NCBI GenBank assembly: GCA_038227045.1
Contig: JBBRQD010000012.1
Span: forward strand, 1 to 64,000
Origin: JANXLS01 sp038227045
GTDB taxonomy: Bacteria > Planctomycetota > SZUA-567 > H5-PLA8
Length of the DNA stretch: 64,000 nt
Reading direction: 5' to 3'
Under the pieces are notes generated by a model that saw nothing but the letters and a program-made list of their open reading frames with translations, was not told where the DNA came from and did not search any database. The position numbers and the translations under genes were made by a program. Each line of letters opens with the position of its first letter. Within the stretch, counting starts at the first letter, position 1. Below, piece after piece: positions 43,113-51,279 of this stretch.

Positions 43113-46100
43113 TCAAGCCGTTCTCTGTGCCACTTTCGGTGTCCTCGGGGAAAGCAGCCGTACGAAGTCTTCGATGAACTCTTTGTCCGGCGCTTCGTAC
43201 GGCCGGAACTTTTCCATTCCGCCACTCGCCGCCGAATAAAAGAGCGCGTTGTACATGCCCAGCCGGTTCGCCGCGGGGCTGTCAATCAGTTCCGACGAAT
43301 CCGACGCGCTCATCTGGAACAGAACGCGCATTTCGAATTCGCGCAGCGTCTTGCGGCTGAGGCTGCGGTTCAGGTTGCTGAGCGTGTCACACCAGACCAG
43401 CGAATGCACGCCGGCGTTCGGACCTTCGAGCAGCATATCCGTGAACGCTTTCGATGCCGAAGGGCCCGCATCTTCCGATGAGGACGAGAAGCTGAACTCG
43501 TCCTCCTGCCGCAGCATTCTGAATTTCTCCAGCCCCAGCACCAGAACGAAAATGCGTTTCTCCGCCGATGTGCCCTCCTGGCGCGATTTCATCGTCGCCG
43601 CCAATTCCTGCAACACCTGCGGCACGCGCCGGTAGTCGCAGATTTCGATCTCGTGCGGCAGCATTTTAATCAATTGATTCAAGCGTTCGCGAGCCGGCGA
43701 ATCCGGGCGCGCGCCATCGAGAATTTTGATGGTGATGGCGTCGGCGGAATGCGCGGCGGCGAGGCTGATCACCGTCGAGCAAGCCATCGCCAGTTCCGTG
43801 TCGCCGCGATGGCCGAGGATCAACAGATTGCTGCCCGCCTGGCGGCCGAATTGCACCTCCGTCGGGCCTTTGATCGCGTTGGGTTCGCCCAGCCAGATTC
43901 GCGGCGCGCTTTCGGCGGACACGGGCTCCTGCAACGCGACGCCGCGCAAGACAAGATTGTTGCGGATGTCGGAGAGGCTGTTGCCTTCGAAGACGACCAG
44001 CGGCTCGACGGCTTCCATGCCGCCCTCGACAGCTTTGTGCTGCAGGATGCGCAGACATTCGTCCTGCGTATTTTTCGGCAGCCAGACGGCCTGAAACGGA
44101 TTGTTGCCTTCGATCATTCCGGCCATGTCGTTGTAGATCGCGTCGCCCGGACGCATCAGCAGCGACGCGGCGGCATTGTCGTCGCTCAAGACGAGATACG
44201 AATCCGCTTCGGTGCATTGCAGCGCGATGCGCACGACCACCTGGCCCAGCGTGCTCTTGGACAGCGTGTACGTGCCGCCCAGCGTTTGCGAGCCGAGGAT
44301 CACGTGGATGCCGAACGCGCGGCCTTGCCGCACGATGCGGTCGAGGAGCAGCGCGGCCTCCTGCGCCACGTTGTCGTCGTCGGTGAAGAATTCCTGGAAT
44401 TCGTCGATCATCAACAGCGTGCGCGGAATGATCGCGTCGGGGCAGGCTTTGCGGAAACTGGCGAAATCCTGCACGCGCGCTTTTCTGAAAAGCTCGCCGC
44501 GATGGCTGAGTTCGCGATCGATGCGCTGTAACACGCTGAGCGCGAATTCGCGGTCGCTCTCGATCGCCACGACGCGCGCGTGGCGCAGGTGATGCACGCC
44601 GTACGTTTTGAATTCGACGCCCTTCTTGAAATCGATCAGATAAAATTCCAGTTCGCGCGGGCTGTACCACGACGCGGCGTTGGTGATCACGACATGGAAA
44701 AGATTCGATTTTCCGGAGCCGGTCTTTCCGGCGATCAGCGCGTGCTGCGCGGTCCCGCGGCCCAGCTCGAGATGCTGCAAGCGGTCCGCGCCGGACTTGC
44801 CCAGCGGCACGCGAACGCTCAGATCCGAATTCGAGAGCCAGAATTGCTCGGGCTTCGGCAGCACGACATCGAACGGCACCTGCACGCGCGCCGACTCGCG
44901 GCACTGCTTGCCGATCGAGTTGACCAGCGCGTCGATTTGCGTGCTCGACGGCAGCGCTTCATACTCGAAGCGCGGGAAATTCAGCGCTTCTTCTTCAACG
45001 ACGAAACCCGTTCCGCGGTCGGCCAGGATGACGCCGTTTTTCTTGAGCTGCGGAAGATCCATGTTCTGCGAAAGCTTCTGCACGCTGTTGTGCAGGATCA
45101 CCGTGTACACGCCGCAGCGCACGCCACTCTTGATGATGCTCGCCAGCCGTTCCAGCGCCATCTCGCTGAAGCCCGTCGGAAAATCGCCGATCACAACGAA
45201 GCGATACGGCTCGGCCATCTGGCCGGCTTCCTTGTTGTAGTCGTCGATCGACGGATATCGATTACGCAGGAATTTCTGGATCACCTTCTCCATGTGTTCG
45301 GTCAGTTCTGTCAGCTTGCGCTCGATATGCGCGCCGTCGCTCCAGATGCGTCCGTTTACGAGCGTCTCGTCGTAATCCGCGAGATGCATGAGGCCGGCGA
45401 AATTCTGGCCCAGGCCGATGGGATCGATGATCGTCAATTTCGTCTTCGCGGGCGGAAACGAGCGCAGCAGATTCAGCACCGTGCTCGACACGATTTTCAT
45501 CGCATCGTCGCGGCGGCCCGCTCCGGCGCGGATAAACAGCGATCCGCACAGCGGATACGACAGGACGACGGGAATGGTTTTGTCGAACGAACTCGGAATT
45601 GAAAACGCGCCCTCGCTTTCGGCTTCTGGAGCGAGCGAATTGAGATCCAGATTCAGCGTGCCGATGGGCACTTCCTTGATGAAATCGTCCGGCAGCCGGC
45701 AGCCTTTTTCTTCCACTGTCGTCCACGGCGGATGGCTGGCGACAAAGCCGCGTTTCAAGTCGGCGACGAACGCCTGAGTCTCGGCCAGCGCGGTGTTCCA
45801 TTGGGACGCCAACCGTGCGAGCGCCGTATTTTTGCCGGTTTCGGACGCCTGCTTCTGCGAGACATATTGTTCTTTGCGCCGGGCGAGAGCGGCATTGCGT
45901 TCGGCGCGGAGTTTCACGTCGGATGCGGCCAAGCCATCCGCAAGATTCTTTTGCGCCGTGTCGCGGCGCTGCTGCACGCGGGCGACGAGCTTGTCACGGC
46001 GTTCCTGCAGGAAGGCCATCGCGTCGCGGAGCGGTTTGCCGTCCTCCGACATCTGCTGCTGCGTGCGTTCTTCCGCGTCGTTGGTATTCTTCACGCGCTC

Positions 46101-46988
46101 GCAGCCCAGCGTGGCAATGCCCGCCATGTAATTGTCATGCTCGCGGGCTTTGAGAAGTTCCAATATGTCGCTCGACTCGTTTGCGTTCTCCAAAAGTTCG
46201 GACGTGATTTGAAGCACGCGATCTTTTCGGGCCGAATGCAGCGAAAAAATCAGAATGCACGCCACGACGAACAGGACCGCAATTCCCAGAGCCAGCGGGT
46301 TTTTGGGATCGGCGTGAAATAACCCGCCATAGAGTCCCAGACACGCCGTCAGTGCCAGGGCAAAGGCGAGCGATGGCGACATGCCGCCCCTGAGCGCGTT
46401 GCGCGCCGATTCGATTTTTTGCGCGACTTCGACCAACCGCCGATCGAAGCTGCCGAGCGTCATTGCTGTTTCGGTGTTGCCGGCAATGGCCTTTGCGCGC
46501 AGCGTCTCGAGCCGCACGCCGCGTTTGCGGGCGAGAGTGACAACATCGTCTTTCTGTTCCCTCGTGATGACGCTCATGGCGTCAAGACGCGAGGCGTTTT
46601 GCGCGCTCTCGGCTTCAAACAGCGCGCGCCTGCTCTCGTGTTCGGCCAGGGCCTTTTCGCGCGCCTCGCGGCGGCGTTCGGTCCAGGCGTTTTTACGCTC
46701 GTTGATCTGGCGTTCGAGTTTCGCCTTTAAGTTGGCGGCGGCTCTGCGGGCCTTGGCGCCGTGCAATTTCCAGCGCGCCTCGATGCGTTCCTGCGCCTGC
46801 TGCGTCTCCAGCACGTTCGTTTCGAGGCCGGCAGCCAGGTCATGGTCCAACTGCTCGCTGAACTTCTTGAATTCTTCGTCCGCTTTCTTCGTGAACGCGT
46901 CGTGCGCGGTCAGCGCGGTGCGGCGCGATTGCAGAATTTCCGCGAGCCGGGATTTCAGATCGCCTAGCTTTGCGAGTATGCGGTCCAT
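43113..46988 (-). CDS. FtsK/EccC-type triple ATPase of a type-VII-secretion-like system
   Basis: 1291 residues. Residues 1-200 are highly charged coiled coil, then two membrane helices near 205-223 and 231-250, then another coiled coil to about 410. Three ATPase-like modules follow. Module 1 (~470-700) has a degenerate loop (RAGAGRRDDAM). Module 2 (~730-960) has a full Walker A, AGKTGSGKS, at 753-761 and Walker B LLMIDE at 858-863. Module 3 (~1040-1290) has the degenerate loop LGHRGDTEL. This matches EccC/EssC, the motor that pushes WXG100 proteins through the membrane, but the coiled coils replace the usual FHA or other N-terminal parts. The ATG at 46988 has GAGGAG before it. It is the last gene of the cluster with two WXG100-like proteins. 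Confidence 0.88.
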   Translation of the reverse strand: MDRILAKLGDLKSRLAEILQSRRTALTAHDAFTKKADEEFKKFSEQLDHDLAAGLETNVLETQQAQERIEARWKLHGAKARRAAANLKAKLERQINERKNAWTERRREAREKALAEHESRRALFEAESAQNASRLDAMSVITREQKDDVVTLARKRGVRLETLRAKAIAGNTETAMTLGSFDRRLVEVAQKIESARNALRGGMSPSLAFALALTACLGLYGGLFHADPKNPLALGIAVLFVVACILIFSLHSARKDRVLQITSELLENANESSDILELLKAREHDNYMAGIATLGCERVKNTNDAEERTQQQMSEDGKPLRDAMAFLQERRDKLVARVQQRRDTAQKNLADGLAASDVKLRAERNAALARRKEQYVSQKQASETGKNTALARLASQWNTALAETQAFVADLKRGFVASHPPWTTVEEKGCRLPDDFIKEVPIGTLNLDLNSLAPEAESEGAFSIPSSFDKTIPVVLSYPLCGSLFIRAGAGRRDDAMKIVSSTVLNLLRSFPPAKTKLTIIDPIGLGQNFAGLMHLADYDETLVNGRIWSDGAHIERKLTELTEHMEKVIQKFLRNRYPSIDDYNKEAGQMAEPYRFVVIGDFPTGFSEMALERLASIIKSGVRCGVYTVILHNSVQKLSQNMDLPQLKKNGVILADRGTGFVVEEEALNFPRFEYEALPSSTQIDALVNSIGKQCRESARVQVPFDVVLPKPEQFWLSNSDLSVRVPLGKSGADRLQHLELGRGTAQHALIAGKTGSGKSNLFHVVITNAASWYSPRELEFYLIDFKKGVEFKTYGVHHLRHARVVAIESDREFALSVLQRIDRELSHRGELFRKARVQDFASFRKACPDAIIPRTLLMIDEFQEFFTDDDNVAQEAALLLDRIVRQGRAFGIHVILGSQTLGGTYTLSKSTLGQVVVRIALQCTEADSYLVLSDDNAAASLLMRPGDAIYNDMAGMIEGNNPFQAVWLPKNTQDECLRILQHKAVEGGMEAVEPLVVFEGNSLSDIRNNLVLRGVALQEPVSAESAPRIWLGEPNAIKGPTEVQFGRQAGSNLLILGHRGDTELAMACSTVISLAAAHSADAITIKILDGARPDSPARERLNQLIKMLPHEIEICDYRRVPQVLQELAATMKSRQEGTSAEKRIFVLVLGLEKFRMLRQEDEFSFSSSSEDAGPSASKAFTDMLLEGPNAGVHSLVWCDTLSNLNRSLSRKTLREFEMRVLFQMSASDSSELIDSPAANRLGMYNALFYSAASGGMEKFRPYEAPDKEFIEDFVRLLSPRTPKVAQRTA

Positions 46989-47082
46989 GCGTCTCCTCGT
47001 TGAATCATAAAAAAAGCTCACTATTCCATGTCAGTCATCAGCCGTTCGTTATCAATATAGTCGCGCATTCCTTGCGCGGCCG

Positions 47083-47301
47083 TCAACGGCATTCGTTAAT
47101 GACTCGTCGCAGGAGCTGATCGATATTGTTCATGCCATGCCCCGCATTCAGCGCTGCGACGCGCAGTTCTTCGAGGTACTGCTTTTCGAATTCTTCGCGT
47201 GCTTTATCGTTCCACGCCGAGCCGGCATGGGCCCATTGCGTTTCGATATCCTTCACTGCCTTTTTCAGAAGCGACTGGCTGTCGCTAAGACTGTATGCCA
47301 T
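47083..47301 (-). CDS. WXG100-like helical-hairpin protein (W-N-D)
   Basis: 72 residues without signal peptide. Two helices are joined at HAGSAWNDKAREEF, where W-N-D stands for the W-x-G turn of WXG100 proteins. The second helix has FEKQYLEELRVAALNAG. The size, all-helical composition and position 94 bases upstream of the EccC-type ATPase start make it a likely secreted substrate or helical partner. The ATG has TTGAGG before it. The C-terminal Y-x-x-x-D/E export signal of Actinobacteria is not clear here. Confidence 0.7.
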   Translation of the reverse strand: MAYSLSDSQSLLKKAVKDIETQWAHAGSAWNDKAREEFEKQYLEELRVAALNAGHGMNNIDQLLRRVINECR

Positions 47302-47321
47302 GGTAATGCCTCAATAAAGTA

Positions 47322-47387
47322 GTTGGGGCGTCTCGCCCCAACAAAAAACATTAGTATTCCGGCCTTGTTGAACCGGGACGGCTCAAC
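47322..47387. other. Two hairpins inside the secretion cluster
   Basis: GTTGGGGCG (47322-47330) pairs with CGCCCCAAC (47334-47342), and GTTGA-CCG / CGG-TCAAC pairs across 47367-47387. They separate the 168-residue gene from the W-N-D gene and could reduce or split transcription, or protect RNA ends. Confidence 0.5.
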
Positions 47388-47400
47388 CACTTTTTTTAGC

Positions 47401-47907
47401 TCATCCTGTTCCGGCGTCCGGTACGGTAAGACGAAAATACTCTTCGAGTTTTTCAGTCAGCAAATCGAGTTGCGCGAGTCCCGTCGGAATTCCCGAATCC
47501 AGCGCGCCCGCCAGGTTGTTGACCGGACCAATTTGGTTTTCAATTTCGCGTTCGAGCAGCGAGAGCCATTTTTTGACGGCCTTGAGTTTGACCTCGGCTT
47601 CTTCCTTGCGCATTTCGGCTTTGCGCAGTTCTTTGCGCTCTTCGATGCAACTCGATTTGCCGTAAATATTTTCGTTGTTTTTCGCCATGGAGAGCACGGT
47701 CCGGGCATCGAGCCGCGCCTCTTCGCGTTTGCGGAGTTCCGATGTCCAATACGGCAGTTGTTCGGTCTGCAGCCACTGCATGACCTTGCGCGCGTCCCCG
47801 CGGATGCCGGTGATCGCCTGCTGGCAGGTCTCGTTGAATTTGACGAAATGACGCCGGAATTCCTTGATCACTTCCGGCGAATCGATCCGCGCGCTGTTGT
47901 GCCACAT
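47401..47907 (-). CDS. Coiled-coil partner in the type-VII-like cluster, unknown
   Basis: 168 residues, almost all helical: EVIKEFRRHFVKFNETCQQA, then QWLQTEQLPYWTSELRKREE, then KAEMRKEEAEVKLKAVKKWL. No family name can be given with certainty. It lies 12 bases after the 88-residue WXG100-like gene, on the same strand, so the two are probably made together, and it may be the chaperone, a larger substrate or the adaptor to the ATPase. No membrane helices or signal. Confidence 0.65.
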   Translation of the reverse strand: MWHNSARIDSPEVIKEFRRHFVKFNETCQQAITGIRGDARKVMQWLQTEQLPYWTSELRKREEARLDARTVLSMAKNNENIYGKSSCIEERKELRKAEMRKEEAEVKLKAVKKWLSLLEREIENQIGPVNNLAGALDSGIPTGLAQLDLLTEKLEEYFRLTVPDAGTG

Positions 47908-47919
47908 CGCTGCTTGTCC

Positions 47920-48186
47920 CTACTCGAGATATTCTTGAATTTTCTGAGCCTTGCGCAGCAGAAACGGAATGTGCTGGTCGGACGCGTCGACGAATTTGCC
48001 CAGCGCGCCGATCATTTTCTCGAACTGGTCGGCGAACTTGGCCTGTTCCTGATCCTGCCAGGTTTCACCCAGCTTGATAAAGCGCCGCTGGATTGTCGTT
48101 ATCTGCGATTGCATTTCAGTATTGAAACGCTTGAGGTCAAAAGCGAAGCGGCGCAATTCTTCCGGGTCGACGACTGCTTTAGACAT
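47920..48186 (-). CDS. WXG100-like helical-hairpin protein (W-Q-D)
   Basis: 88 residues. Helix 1 (PEELRRFAFDLKRFNTEMQ), the turn LGETWQDQEQAKFADQFEK, and helix 2 (FVDASDQHIPFLLRKAQKIQ) make the WXG100 hairpin, but the turn reads W-Q-D, not W-x-G. I recall proteins from PVC bacteria of the form 'VDPEELRRFA...GxTWxDQExxKF' that are annotated as WXG100 type VII targets. It is the first gene of the cluster. The ATG follows a weak purine-rich site. Confidence 0.75.
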   Translation of the reverse strand: MSKAVVDPEELRRFAFDLKRFNTEMQSQITTIQRRFIKLGETWQDQEQAKFADQFEKMIGALGKFVDASDQHIPFLLRKAQKIQEYLE

Positions 48187-48372
48187 GGGTTAATACTCCA
48201 GCAAAGACGGGGCTGCCCGTTTTAAGTAAGTCGAACTTGCGCCACAAATTATTGCTGCCCGCGCGTTTTTTTTCCAGCGGCGAAATGGCTGCAGTGGAGG
48301 ATGAGGAGGTTCACGATAGACAAAAAGAGGCAATAAAGGATGAAGTGAATACCTCGCGGCCGCGGCTCGTCG

Positions 48373-48948
48373 TTATAGTTTCTGGCGGATTTTTGGATTC
48401 ATGCACCAGCGACCGTCCTTCTGTCGCTCCAGTTGAATAAGCTGGTTTTCACCGAGACTGTAGCAGAACCATTTGACGCCATGGACTTCGCCTTGCGTGG
48501 TCAACTTGGCGGTCTGCATTTCGCGGATCGTTTTGAGCATCACCTGGCGTCCTTTGACCTTGTCGTCGCCCTGATTGGCGGCCACGGCTGCATCGACGGA
48601 TTTGTATTTATCGAGCATCCGTTGTGTAAAATCGGGCGTTGAAAGCCACGCGATCTGATAGGCGAGATCCTTGGCTTCGAGCGCTTTTGCGATCGACTCG
48701 AACGCCTTTTCCGGCGTGTCCTGCGGATACTTGGCCGCATCCTGCTTAATACCCGTTTCGGGAGCATCAATCTGGGGCGGCGGCACGGCGATAGCGCTTG
48801 GCGTGGCAACGGGTGCGCTCAGAACCGGAATGGTGGAAGGCACCGCGGGCTTCGGAGCGACCAAGTTCGTATCGCCGCAGCCTGTCACTGCGAGCGACAA
48901 TACCAGAACAAGCGCGGCGGTCGGTAAGACATTGGAACGGAAAAACAT
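48373..48948 (-). CDS. Lipoprotein upstream of the secretion cluster
   Basis: 191 residues starting MFFRSNVLPTAALVLVLSLA with lipobox VTGC (cysteine near residue 24). A Pro/Ala/Val-rich linker (STIPVLSAPVATPSAIAVP) follows, then a helical-beta domain with PEKAFESIAKALEAKDLAYQ and a C-terminal SLGENQLIQLERQKDGRWC. It is 187 bases upstream of the W-Q-D gene on the same strand; a role in the secretion system is possible but only by position. The start at 48948 is chosen to put the signal first. Confidence 0.6.
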   Translation of the reverse strand: MFFRSNVLPTAALVLVLSLAVTGCGDTNLVAPKPAVPSTIPVLSAPVATPSAIAVPPPQIDAPETGIKQDAAKYPQDTPEKAFESIAKALEAKDLAYQIAWLSTPDFTQRMLDKYKSVDAAVAANQGDDKVKGRQVMLKTIREMQTAKLTTQGEVHGVKWFCYSLGENQLIQLERQKDGRWCMNPKIRQKL

Positions 48949-49067
48949 AACGGTGAAGCTCCGATTATTTGGGGATAACGAACGCAGGACAGATTTGAAT
49001 TGCAACGGGGGATTTAATCAAACGCCTTTTCGGAACGATTATTTATTTTCACATACTGCCATAAGTT

Positions 49068-50426
49068 TCATTGGATGACGCCCAGCCATCTCGAAACCCA
49101 GCGCGTCGCCGAGTTGAATTTAGCGATTGCACCGCCTATCGCCGCCGCGATCCAATTCTCGCCGGCTGTGTGGTAATCGAAAACGCTCGGCGCCGGGCCC
49201 GGGGTGCCCAGGAAAAACCAGCCCGCCATCGCGCGCAGCAGCGGATCCCACAGCACCGCGACCAGGCAGCCAAATGCCAGCGACGGGCCGAAAGGAATGT
49301 AGTTGCCTTGATAGACCTCCTCTTTCTTGCCATCGTCGTTTTTGACGATGTCCCCTCCCGGCATACGCCCGATTTTTTTCAGATACAAATAAAACGGAAA
49401 CGCGGCCAGCAGCATTGCGCCAATTCCCACCAGCATCCCGAATGGGATCAAATGCTCGAGCGTCGGACCGCTTTTCATGAAACTGAAGCGCTCGTTCAAA
49501 ATCGCGGCGACGATCAGCAGGATCGCTCCCAAGAGCGGCAGAGGCCAGAGTATCGGTTCAAACGGCTCGCCGTCGTCCGGCAAATCGAACGTGGGCGGCA
49601 GCGGCGGCTTCCAATTCTTTCCCTGGCGCGTGCGCTGTATTTTGTTCCATAAGATTTTTGCGACGCCGGTAGTCGCGCCGGTCATCACGCCGATCAAAAT
49701 GGCCATCAGCGCCAGCTTCCAGCCCACCAGGGCGCCAAACATGCCCAGCATGTGGACGTCGCCCATACCCATTGCTTCAGGCGGCGCCTCGTCGATGCCG
49801 CGGATTTTATTCCGCACGAAAATCAGCGCCGTCACGAAGAAGCCCACGCCCCACAAAAATCCCGCGCCAATCGCCAGCCCGCTGAAACTGTCGATCAGAC
49901 CGTTGAGCACCGTGCTCTGCATCCAGATTGTTTTCGACGGATGCAGATCGTCCGGGTAAATCACACTCGCGATCAGCGCCGGCAGAATCCACCACAGCGT
50001 CGTTTCGATCGGGATCAGCCAGACTTCGAGATCGACGATGGAGAGCAGGATCAGATCGACGATCAAAAAAAGTTCGATGCCGAACCACGCGCCAGGCATC
50101 GGTCCGCCGGGCCCGTGGTTGAGTTCGAAGAATTGATACGCGCTGAGCGCAAACAGCGCCGACATGAGCAGCTCCGCCACAAGATAACGCGGTGGAATCG
50201 GCACCGCGCAGTAGCGGCATCTGCCCTTTAAACAACAAAAACTTAAAATCGGAATATTGTCGAACCACGCGAGCTGATGCTCGCATTTCGGACAGAACGA
50301 GCGCTGCCGCTTCCAGGTCGAAATGCCGCGCGGCAAACGATAGGACGCCATATTCGCGTAGCTGCCAAAAATCGCGCCAAGCATGGCGGCGGAGACAATC
50401 CAAAATATGGGCGGAACCATGTTCAT
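49068..50426 (-). CDS. Prepilin peptidase (A24 family), enlarged
   Basis: Membrane aspartic peptidase that cleaves and methylates prepilins. The N-terminal zinc-binding region has CPKCEHQ and CCLKGRCRYC. The catalytic aspartates are in LLSIVDLEVWLIP and GMGDVHMLGMFGALVGW. With 452 residues it is larger than the usual ~260 because about 100 residues with two membrane helices are inserted after the second aspartate, before IPFGPSLAFG. No pilin or type II secretion gene adjoins it in the window. The start is the second ATG after the first possible one; both give the same N-terminal helix. Confidence 0.92.
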   Translation of the reverse strand: MNMVPPIFWIVSAAMLGAIFGSYANMASYRLPRGISTWKRQRSFCPKCEHQLAWFDNIPILSFCCLKGRCRYCAVPIPPRYLVAELLMSALFALSAYQFFELNHGPGGPMPGAWFGIELFLIVDLILLSIVDLEVWLIPIETTLWWILPALIASVIYPDDLHPSKTIWMQSTVLNGLIDSFSGLAIGAGFLWGVGFFVTALIFVRNKIRGIDEAPPEAMGMGDVHMLGMFGALVGWKLALMAILIGVMTGATTGVAKILWNKIQRTRQGKNWKPPLPPTFDLPDDGEPFEPILWPLPLLGAILLIVAAILNERFSFMKSGPTLEHLIPFGMLVGIGAMLLAAFPFYLYLKKIGRMPGGDIVKNDDGKKEEVYQGNYIPFGPSLAFGCLVAVLWDPLLRAMAGWFFLGTPGPAPSVFDYHTAGENWIAAAIGGAIAKFNSATRWVSRWLGVIQ

Positions 50427-50517
50427 GATGTTCTTAGAATCGAGTTAAACACACAAGAACACAAGCGAAAAACCGCACCTTTAAATAACGCATTTTCAAA
50501 CATCCTTAACATTTCAA

Positions 50518-50546
50518 TTGACACCAATGCACTTGAGCATTATGAC
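50518..50546 (+). promoter_or_regulatory. Probable promoter of the 127-residue zinc-binding gene
   Basis: TTGACA (50518-50523) and TATGAC (50541-50546) with a 17-base spacer. It would give a leader of about 80 bases before the ATG at 50635. Confidence 0.5.
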
Positions 50547-50634
50547 ATTTCAACACGAGGCCATCGTTTCGGTGGAGCGGTGAATCCTTTTCGAAATTTT
50601 TATCAACCGGTGTCGACGTTTTCCGAGGTGAGTC

Positions 50635-51018
50635 ATGCCTAGAGCGGCGTGTTGCATCGTCGAAGGCTGCGAGAGTCTGTCACATGCCAAGGGTTATTGC
50701 CGGCGCCATTATGGCCAGATTTGGCGGCGCGGCACCATTTACAACGAGACGCCGAAGGAAAATACCACGGCGCCTGAAAGCGACATGCGCCGCGACGACC
50801 GTCTGCGCGCGCTGGAACGCGAGTTGAAAAAAGCCCAGCAGATGTACGACGTGGTGGTCGGCTATCAAGGGCGCATCAAGTGGCGCCGCGAGATGGAAGC
50901 CGTTCAACACGAAATCCGAAAAATTGCCGAGCAAGAGAGTGACTTGATGGATAGCGACACGGAAATTCACTCCGAAACTCCAGCACTCGCGCAAAATCAT
51001 AAATTCGGCGTGGCATAA
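50635..51018 (+). CDS. Small zinc-finger protein with coiled coil
   Basis: 127 residues. The N-terminus CCIVEGCESLSHAKGYCRRH is a Cys/His zinc-finger-like pattern (C-x4-C-x9-C-x2-H), as in many phage or DNA-associated HNH-related small proteins. It continues to a helical stretch (RLRALERELKKAQQMYDVVV). GAGG lies before the ATG. A terminator follows directly after the stop. No phage genes are nearby, so it may be a chromosomal DNA- or RNA-binding regulator. Confidence 0.6.
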   Translation: MPRAACCIVEGCESLSHAKGYCRRHYGQIWRRGTIYNETPKENTTAPESDMRRDDRLRALERELKKAQQMYDVVVGYQGRIKWRREMEAVQHEIRKIAEQESDLMDSDTEIHSETPALAQNHKFGVA

Positions 51019-51024
51019 AAAAAG

Positions 51025-51052
51025 CGGGGCGCTTGACGCCCCGTCTTTTTTT
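51025..51052. terminator. Rho-independent terminator
   Basis: CGGGGCG (51025-51031) pairs with CGCCCCG (51037-51043), then a T run; A run upstream, so it works in both directions. Confidence 0.85.
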
Positions 51053-51279
51053 GCCGTTTCATCTGGCTTTGCAGGGGCGATGCTTGGCGCACGTGGCCGG
51101 CGCATGGATTGATTCCATACCCGCCGCGCTGCGATTTTTTATCTCAAGCACAATGCCACTGAAGTCCAATGGGTTTTGATCGGTGTGGAAGAAATGGCAG
51201 TAAAACGAGAGCCGATTATGTCTTTGGTTAACACACATCCCCGGTATCGCCGGGCATCATTTTTAATGGAAATTACGCT

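Noticed and set aside
43653..45602. Several open frames on the plus strand under the secretion ATPase
   Set aside because: All are antisense to the ATPase gene, which has Walker motifs and a good start site.
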